The position numbers and the translations under genes are program-made. This document shows positions 59,142 through 64,000 of a DNA stretch of 64,000 nucleotides, one piece after another (the stretch's first letter is position 1; each line of letters begins with the position of its first letter). Origin of the DNA: Syntrophaceae bacterium UBA6078 (GTDB lineage: Bacteria; Desulfobacterota; Syntrophia; Syntrophales; UBA2210). The notes beneath the pieces are model-generated. The model was not told the DNA's origin and searched no databases. It saw only the letters and a program-made list of their open reading frames with translations. The stretch covers positions 1 to 64,000 of the forward strand of contig DIXO01000072.1 of NCBI GenBank assembly GCA_002428735.1, written 5' to 3'.

Positions 59142-59798
59142 TTACCCGTCCAGGATGGTCCGCATCTTCCCGATGGTCTCGCCGTAGTTTTCGCTGAGGA
59201 AGATGGCAGATCCCGCCACAAAGAGATCGGCGCCGGCCTCCTTCACGGCTGCGATGTTTCCGAGGGTAATCCCTCCGTCCACCTCGAGAATGACGTCGCG
59301 AGAGCGGCCGTCCAGCATCCTCCGCGCCTTCTGTATCTTGGGGAGCATACTCTCGATGAACGTCTGTCCTCCGAACCCGGGATTGACCGTCATGACGAGG
59401 AGGAGGTCCAGGTCGCCCATGACCTCTTCAACCGCGGAAAGGGGAGTCGCGGGGTTTACCGATACCCCCGCCCGCGCGCCCAGTTCCCTGATCAGGTGGA
59501 GTGTCCGGTGGAGGTGGGCGGCCGCTTCCGCGTGGACGGTAATGATGTCGCTCCCCGCCTCGGCGAAGCTCCTGATATACCGGTCGGGATCCTCTATCAT
59601 CAGGTGAACATCAAGGGGAACGCGGGCGATCTTTCTGATGGAAGCCACCACGGGAGGGCCGATGGTGAGATTCGGGACGAAGTGGCCGTCCATGACGTCC
59701 ACGTGGATCATGTCCGCCCCGGCATCCTCGACGGCACGAATTTCCTCCCCGAGTCTGCTGAAGTCGGCGGAGAGGATGGATGGAGCGATCTTTCTCAT
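59142..59798 (-). CDS. rpe: Ribulose-phosphate 3-epimerase
   Basis: 218-aa TIM-barrel enzyme interconverting ribulose 5-phosphate and xylulose 5-phosphate. Landmarks: KIAPSILSADFSRLGEEIRA, MIHVDVMDGHFVPNLTIGPP with metal-binding His and Asp near residues 33-36, DVHLMIEDPDRYI, LLLVMTVNPGFGGQTFIESM near 135 and LEVDGGITLGNIAAVKEAGA. The start is coupled to the upstream lipoprotein gene (1-bp gap). Confidence 0.96.
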   Translation of the reverse strand: MRKIAPSILSADFSRLGEEIRAVEDAGADMIHVDVMDGHFVPNLTIGPPVVASIRKIARVPLDVHLMIEDPDRYIRSFAEAGSDIITVHAEAAAHLHRTLHLIRELGARAGVSVNPATPLSAVEEVMGDLDLLLVMTVNPGFGGQTFIESMLPKIQKARRMLDGRSRDVILEVDGGITLGNIAAVKEAGADLFVAGSAIFLSENYGETIGKMRTILDG

Positions 59799-59799
59799 A

Positions 59800-60540
59800 T
59801 CAGAATCCCAGAATGAGGGAATGGATGATTCCCGTGTCGACCTCCTGGAGCGCAAGACGCAGCTCGCGCGGCTGCTCCTTCGCCTCTCCGGGGAAGAATA
59901 TGAAGCCGTGAGATACGTCGTTGGCGGGAGCGGGCCGGTTTTCGAGTGACCGGTTATGGAGGTCCTCGCCCACCTTGCGGGGCACCTCCTGGTTCATGAC
60001 GCCCTTGGCCCCTCCCAGGGTTATCCCCGCGGCGGCTCCGACGGCCGCACCCTTGGCCGCCGCCTCGCCCACACTCTCGCCGGAGACGATTCCCACCGCC
60101 GCCCCGATGATCGCTCCCGCGGCGCCGGCCAGCATGCCGGATTTCGCCCCTTCAGGGAGGACCTCGCCGAGTTCCGTTTTCTTTTCTATGCGGTCATATG
60201 CCAGATCCTGGTTCAGGACCGGCCAGAGATTGCTCTGGATATCGACCAGATAGGTCCGGTTCGCCACCACCTGAAGGGGGTGGTTTCCTTTATTGTCAAA
60301 GATGACCTGAACGGGGAGCACCCCCGAGCCGACGATATCGAAGCCGAAATCGGCCTTCGCCTCCGCGGGGGTATAGGCCCTGGCGGCGACGGTCGCCCCG
60401 GCAACCGCCGTCGCGTTCGTATAGGCATCAGGCATCCTGAAGGGCGCAACCGTCCGTTCATACCGCGCGCACCCCATAACCGCCGCCAGCAGGAAAAGAA
60501 GCGCCGCCATGCAGATCCTGTTTCTTCGCGCCATATCCAT
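59800..60540 (-). CDS. Putative lipoprotein with glycine-zipper segment
   Basis: 246-aa exported lipoprotein. The signal peptide ends in the lipobox AVMGC (LLFLLAAVMGC), followed by ARYERTVAPFRMPDAY. A C-terminal glycine-zipper stretch (GMLAGAAGAIIGAAVGIVSG, then GAAVGAAAGITLGG) could pack helices in a membrane. Some resemblance to DUF4124/Rick-17kDa-type outer-membrane proteins, but no family is assigned. The ATG at 60540 (AAAGGA upstream) is preferred; 60534 is close. rpe follows. Confidence 0.65.
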   Translation of the reverse strand: MDMARRNRICMAALLFLLAAVMGCARYERTVAPFRMPDAYTNATAVAGATVAARAYTPAEAKADFGFDIVGSGVLPVQVIFDNKGNHPLQVVANRTYLVDIQSNLWPVLNQDLAYDRIEKKTELGEVLPEGAKSGMLAGAAGAIIGAAVGIVSGESVGEAAAKGAAVGAAAGITLGGAKGVMNQEVPRKVGEDLHNRSLENRPAPANDVSHGFIFFPGEAKEQPRELRLALQEVDTGIIHSLILGF

Positions 60541-60652
60541 TGGTTCCTTTCGCGTATTGGATTGCGGCCCATAGTAATATCTTTTCCCCACCCTGTCAAT
60601 CGGATTTCGGGAGCTTGACAGGAGGCGAAAAGGGCAGTATGTTCCAGCGACT

Positions 60653-61948
60653 ATGATGAATCTGCTCTACAACCTGACCCTGTCCGTGGCGGCGATCTTC
60701 CTGATCCCCTTTTTCCTGGGGAAGATTGTCTTCGCGGGGAAATACCGCAGAAGCGCGGGGCCCAAGTTCGGTCTGATCCCGGACCGGGTCTTCGGGGCCA
60801 TGAAGGGCTCTCCGCGGATATGGATACATGCCGTGTCGGTGGGGGAAGTGACCGCCGCCGCCCCCATCATCAGCGCCCTGAAAGAGTCCTGCCCGGAGGC
60901 ATGCATCGTCCTTTCCACCAGCACGGAGACGGGGGAGGAAATGGCCCGGCGTCTCACCGCCGGAGCGGCGTCGCATATCTACTACCCCCTCGATATCCCC
61001 TGTGTGGTGAGAAGGGTCATCGACCGGGTGCGGCCGGACATCTTTGTCCCGGTGGAAACGGAGATATGGCCCAATTTCATCCACACCTGCCGGGAACGGG
61101 GTATCCCCGTGGTGATGGTCAACGGCCGGATCTCCCCCCGCTCCTTCAGGCGCTACCGGCAGACGGGATTTTTCTGGAAGGGCGTCATGGATATGGTTGA
61201 TGCGGCGGGGGTCATATCCGCCATCGATGCCTCCCGGCTGGAGGCGCTGGGGGTGGAGCCTTCGAAAATCCATGTCATGGGGAACGCGAAGCACGACAGT
61301 CTTGCCGCGCGGGCGGATGACGCCCTGCGGGAAGAGATGGAGGCGATGCTGGATATCGATCCTGACACGCCGGTCTTCGTGGCCGGGAGCACCCATCAGG
61401 GTGAAGAGGAAACGGTCCTGAAGGTCTATGCGGGCCTGCTCGAGCGATACCCCTCCATGCTCCTCATCATCGTCCCGCGGCATCCCGAGAGGGGGGATGC
61501 GGTCTTCTCCGCGGCGCGCGCGGCAGGCTTCAGCGACTGCGTTTCCCTGAGGGATATCAGAAACGGCGAGCGGCGCGCCGGGCGGCGGATCGTGATCGTC
61601 GATCTGATCGGCGAGCTCTTCAGGGTCTACAGCCTCGCCACGGTCGTCTTCTGCGGCGGGAGCCTGGTCCCCCGGGGGGGGCAGAACATCCTGGAGCCGG
61701 CGGCCTGGGGGACGGTGGTCCTCTACGGTCCCTCCATGGAGGACTTCAGGGACGAACGGGAACGGCTGGAGACGGCGGGGGGAGGAATCACCGTCAGGGA
61801 CGGCGCGGAGATGCTGGAAACGATCCTCGCGCTCATGGAAGACCCCGAAGGCCGACGCAGCAGGGGAGAGGCGGGACGGGATATTGTCGCCTCGAACCGG
61901 GGTGCCGCAGGGCGGTACGCCGGGATGATACAAAACCACTTGAAGTGA
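60653..61948 (+). CDS. waaA: 3-deoxy-D-manno-octulosonic acid (Kdo) transferase
   Basis: 431-aa GT30 glycosyltransferase adding Kdo from CMP-Kdo to lipid A precursor. The N-terminal hydrophobic stretch (residues 1-22) anchors it; IWIHAVSVGEVTAAAPIISA near residue 57 includes the catalytic Glu, FVPVETEIWPNFIHTCRERG is near 131, and VFVAGSTHQGEEETVLKVYA plus FCGGSLVPRGGQNILEPAAWG-type donor-binding sequence (landmark GGQNILEPAAWG) is C-terminal. It implies a lipopolysaccharide-type outer membrane. Confidence 0.95.
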   Translation: MMNLLYNLTLSVAAIFLIPFFLGKIVFAGKYRRSAGPKFGLIPDRVFGAMKGSPRIWIHAVSVGEVTAAAPIISALKESCPEACIVLSTSTETGEEMARRLTAGAASHIYYPLDIPCVVRRVIDRVRPDIFVPVETEIWPNFIHTCRERGIPVVMVNGRISPRSFRRYRQTGFFWKGVMDMVDAAGVISAIDASRLEALGVEPSKIHVMGNAKHDSLAARADDALREEMEAMLDIDPDTPVFVAGSTHQGEEETVLKVYAGLLERYPSMLLIIVPRHPERGDAVFSAARAAGFSDCVSLRDIRNGERRAGRRIVIVDLIGELFRVYSLATVVFCGGSLVPRGGQNILEPAAWGTVVLYGPSMEDFRDERERLETAGGGITVRDGAEMLETILALMEDPEGRRSRGEAGRDIVASNRGAAGRYAGMIQNHLK

Positions 61949-61977
61949 CAAGTCCCGATTCAGGTGTGGTTATCAGA

Positions 61978-62041
61978 AGGGTTCGAGGGTTCAAGTGAAA
62001 CGCAGAAAGACCATCCCCGACCCCTTGAACCCTTGAATCCT
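61978..62041. repeat. Imperfect 18-bp inverted repeat between convergent genes
   Basis: AGGGTTCGAGGGTTCAAG (61978-61995) and CTTGAACCCTTGAATCCT (62024-62041) match as inverted repeats at 16 of 18 positions, with a 28-base loop. The arms also repeat internally (GGGTTC). It sits between convergent waaA and the por beta gene. Confidence 0.7.
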
Positions 62042-62057
62042 GTAAACTTTTTGCCCT

Positions 62058-62960
62058 TCACCCCTCCGCCCGCTTCAGGCATTCTTCCCACCGGCCGTTC
62101 ACCCATGCCTGGAGGGTACCGAGCTGTTCCATGCTCATCTTTCTGAATCTGCTTTGCCGCTCCACATAACCGACGAGGGGGAGCAGCTTTCCCCCCCGCT
62201 CGGCCATGGTCTTGCTTCTTCCCGTGAAGCGGAACCGGCCGTCCTCGATCTCGAAGAGGATGAAGAGCCCCGTCTCGACGGCGAGCTGTCCGATCCTGAC
62301 CGTGTCCTTCGTGGGGTATCCCCACCCCGGTGGGCAGGGGGTGTCGATCTGGATGTACCGGGTCCCCCGGATCTTCTTGGCCTTGACGAACTTGTCGTAG
62401 AGGTCGATGGGGTAGGCGGGGGAGACGGTGGCCAGGTAGGGGATGTGGTGCGCCTCCATGATCTTCAGGAAATCCTTCTTCGGGTCCTGCTTCGTCAGGA
62501 TCGGGGTGGTCGATGTGAGGGCCCCCAGGGGAGTGGCGCCGGAGCGCTGCGTCCCCGTGTTCATGTAGGCCTCGTTGTCGTAGCAGGCGAAGATGAAGTC
62601 CGTGTTCCGTTCCGCCGCGCCGCTCAGGGACTGGATGCCGATGTCGTAGGTGCCGCCGTCCCCGGAGAGGGCCAGGACGGTGATGTCCGTCTTGTTGAGG
62701 GCGCGCAGGCCGGCCGCCATCCCGGCGGCGGACGCCGCGTTCCCGGCGAAGGTGGTGTTCAGGGCGGGGACGGTGACCGAGGTGGTGGGATAGAGCCCGT
62801 GGAGGACGCAGAGGCAGCTCGGGGGGATCCCCACGATGGTGTTTTCCCGCAGGGCCTTGAGGATATACCGGTACGCCAGCGAGAGCCCGCACCCCTGGCA
62901 GGCGCGGTTCCCCGGCAGGATGTATTCCTTTTCATTGACCTTGAAGATGGTTTCGCTCAT
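62058..62960 (-). CDS. porB: 2-oxoacid:ferredoxin oxidoreductase, beta (TPP) subunit
   Basis: 300-aa TPP-binding subunit, most like pyruvate:ferredoxin oxidoreductase beta. RACQGCGLSLAYRYILKAL contains cluster-binding cysteines; VLALSGDGGTYDIGIQSLSG near residue 98 and IFACYDNEAYMNTGTQRSGA near 120 bind TPP-Mg; YIQIDTPCPPGWGYPTKDT is near 200. It oxidises pyruvate (or another 2-oxoacid) to acyl-CoA and CO2 with ferredoxin reduction. It follows the alpha gene by 4 bp. Confidence 0.9.
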   Translation of the reverse strand: MSETIFKVNEKEYILPGNRACQGCGLSLAYRYILKALRENTIVGIPPSCLCVLHGLYPTTSVTVPALNTTFAGNAASAAGMAAGLRALNKTDITVLALSGDGGTYDIGIQSLSGAAERNTDFIFACYDNEAYMNTGTQRSGATPLGALTSTTPILTKQDPKKDFLKIMEAHHIPYLATVSPAYPIDLYDKFVKAKKIRGTRYIQIDTPCPPGWGYPTKDTVRIGQLAVETGLFILFEIEDGRFRFTGRSKTMAERGGKLLPLVGYVERQSRFRKMSMEQLGTLQAWVNGRWEECLKRAEG

Positions 62961-62964
62961 TCCC

Positions 62965-64000
62965 TTATTCCGTGCGGCAGTTGAGCCAGATCAGTTTATT
63001 CTCCCGGTCGCCCGCCTCGACGGCCGCGACGGTCGCCCGCCCCGCCTCCACCAGTTCGCGGGTCTTGACATCGCGCCCGCCCAGGCCCGCTATGTAATCG
63101 TGGATCGGGGCCGTTATGCCGGTGCCGTAGAAGGCGGCCTTCAGATCGGAAGAGACTCCCCCCTCGTAGCCGTAGCTGATGCACTTTTCAAAGACCGCGA
63201 CGGCGCGCGCCTTCGCGAAGGCCCGGACGGCCTCTTTCCCGGGGAAGGGGCGGAAGACCCTGATTCCCACGACGCCCGCCCTGATCCCCTCGGCGCGAAG
63301 GGCGTCCGCGGCCAGGGTCGCCTCGGTGGCGATGGACCCCATCCCGGTGAGGAGCAGATCGGCGTCCGCGGTCCGGTATTCCCAGAGCATCCCGCCGTGA
63401 TCCCGTCCCGATAGCTTCGCCCACTCGTCGCTTGCCTTTCTGATCGTCTCCCCTGATCGTTCCAGGGCGTTCTGCATCTTCCAGCGCATCTCCATGTAGC
63501 CGTCGCACAGGACCCCTTCGGCGTTTTCCCGGCGCGAGGGGAAGAAGACGGGGTTGATCGTCACCGGCCGGTCGGGGGAGAGGGGGTCCGGAGGCCGGTA
63601 CGGAGGGAGGAACTTTCTGACCAGTTCCTCATCGGGGACATCCACCGGCATCATGGTGTGGGAGAGGACGAACCCGTCGTAACAGACCATCACGGGGAGA
63701 TATACCTCCTCGGCGATGCGGTACGCCTGGAGGACGGTGTCGAGGATCTCCTGGTTGTCCCGGCAGTAGATCTGTATCCACCCCGTGTCGCGCTGGGAGA
63801 AGGAGTCCTGCTGGTCGTTGAAGATGGACCAGGGCGCCCCCACCCCCCGGTTGACGCAGCACATCACCACCGGCAGACGCGATCCCGCCGCCCAGTGGAG
63901 CTGTTCGTGCATGTAGAGGAGGCCGTTGGAACTGGTGGCCGTGAAGACCCGGGCCCCCACCGTGGATGCGGCGATGCAGACGGTGAGGGAGGAATGTTCG
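62965..64000 (-). CDS. porA: 2-oxoacid:ferredoxin oxidoreductase, alpha subunit (partial, 5' end off window)
   Basis: C-terminal part (at least 344 aa) of the alpha subunit. The frame is open through position 64000 (minus strand), where the 5' end is missing. Visible landmarks are FTATSSNGLLYMHEQLHWAA, MCCVNRGVGAPWSIFNDQQD, and YCRDNQEILDTVLQAYRIAE in the domain that contacts TPP and pyruvate. The C-terminal domain II contains LLLTGMGSIATEATLAADAL. Pyruvate is the likely substrate by similarity, but 2-oxoisovalerate or indolepyruvate types cannot be excluded. Gamma and delta subunits would lie upstream, outside the window. Confidence 0.88.
   Translation of the reverse strand, partial: EHSSLTVCIAASTVGARVFTATSSNGLLYMHEQLHWAAGSRLPVVMCCVNRGVGAPWSIFNDQQDSFSQRDTGWIQIYCRDNQEILDTVLQAYRIAEEVYLPVMVCYDGFVLSHTMMPVDVPDEELVRKFLPPYRPPDPLSPDRPVTINPVFFPSRRENAEGVLCDGYMEMRWKMQNALERSGETIRKASDEWAKLSGRDHGGMLWEYRTADADLLLTGMGSIATEATLAADALRAEGIRAGVVGIRVFRPFPGKEAVRAFAKARAVAVFEKCISYGYEGGVSSDLKAAFYGTGITAPIHDYIAGLGGRDVKTRELVEAGRATVAAVEAGDRENKLIWLNCRTE

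Overview
This window is chromosomal DNA from a Gram-negative, probably strictly anaerobic bacterium. It most resembles the Deltaproteobacteria/Desulfobacterota, and Syntrophus-like lineages in particular. The inference rests on an outer membrane (TonB receptor, secretin, Kdo transferase), 2-oxoacid:ferredoxin oxidoreductase genes, a DUF39 homocysteine-biosynthesis protein, a C_GCAxxG_C_C redox protein, CoA-ligase/acyl-CoA dehydrogenase/TRAP modules and the rimP-nusA-infB-rbfA-truB-rpsO-pnp order. No rRNA is present, so lineage cannot be fixed. Most of the window is GC-rich by eye; one block (about 10,240-12,160) is strikingly AT-rich.

Positions 1-10,230 hold mostly single genes: LysE exporter, C_GCAxxG_C_C protein, AhpD-like protein, flavin reductase, DUF2279 protein, TonB-dependent receptor, thioesterase, polysaccharide deacetylase-like protein, DnaJ-type zinc-finger protein, an unrecognised polytopic membrane protein and a QueG-like Fe-S protein. 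Positions 10,240-12,160 are an AT-rich island with two genes: a methyltransferase-like TcmP (three-Cys-motif partner) and a radical SAM protein carrying the matching CxxxCxxC motif. It is the best candidate here for a poorly described system. Positions 12,200-23,800 carry NDH-2, an ADP-forming CoA ligase alpha-type protein, gamma-carbonic anhydrase and MBL genes, an AMP-forming acyl-CoA ligase, a complete DctP-DctQ-DctM TRAP transporter and a PlsC acyltransferase. Positions 23,900-30,750 carry two tandem SLC13 permeases, a TetR regulator and a large acyl-CoA dehydrogenase.

Positions 31,000-44,700 are core information processing: prmC-murA-hisD, tRNA-Gly(CCC), then rimP-nusA-infB-DUF503-rbfA-nrnA-truB-rpsO-pnp-dut, closed by a terminator. 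Next come the DUF39 gene, a candidate structured RNA, ftsB-like and pilMNOPQ (type IV pilus alignment complex and secretin), queF-yhhQ on the other strand, TPR, M24 peptidase, gcvH, lipoate ligase, hisC, rpsU, LOG, holA, NYN, rpe, a glycine-zipper lipoprotein, waaA and the 3' part of a por operon cut by the window end.

Several genes suggest joint function. TRAP uptake plus CoA ligation points to import and activation of an organic acid. gcvH with lplA points to H-protein lipoylation. queF-yhhQ and the QueG-like protein touch queuosine metabolism. The TetR regulator sits upstream of the acyl-CoA dehydrogenase. All functional calls come from reading motifs; no database search was run.
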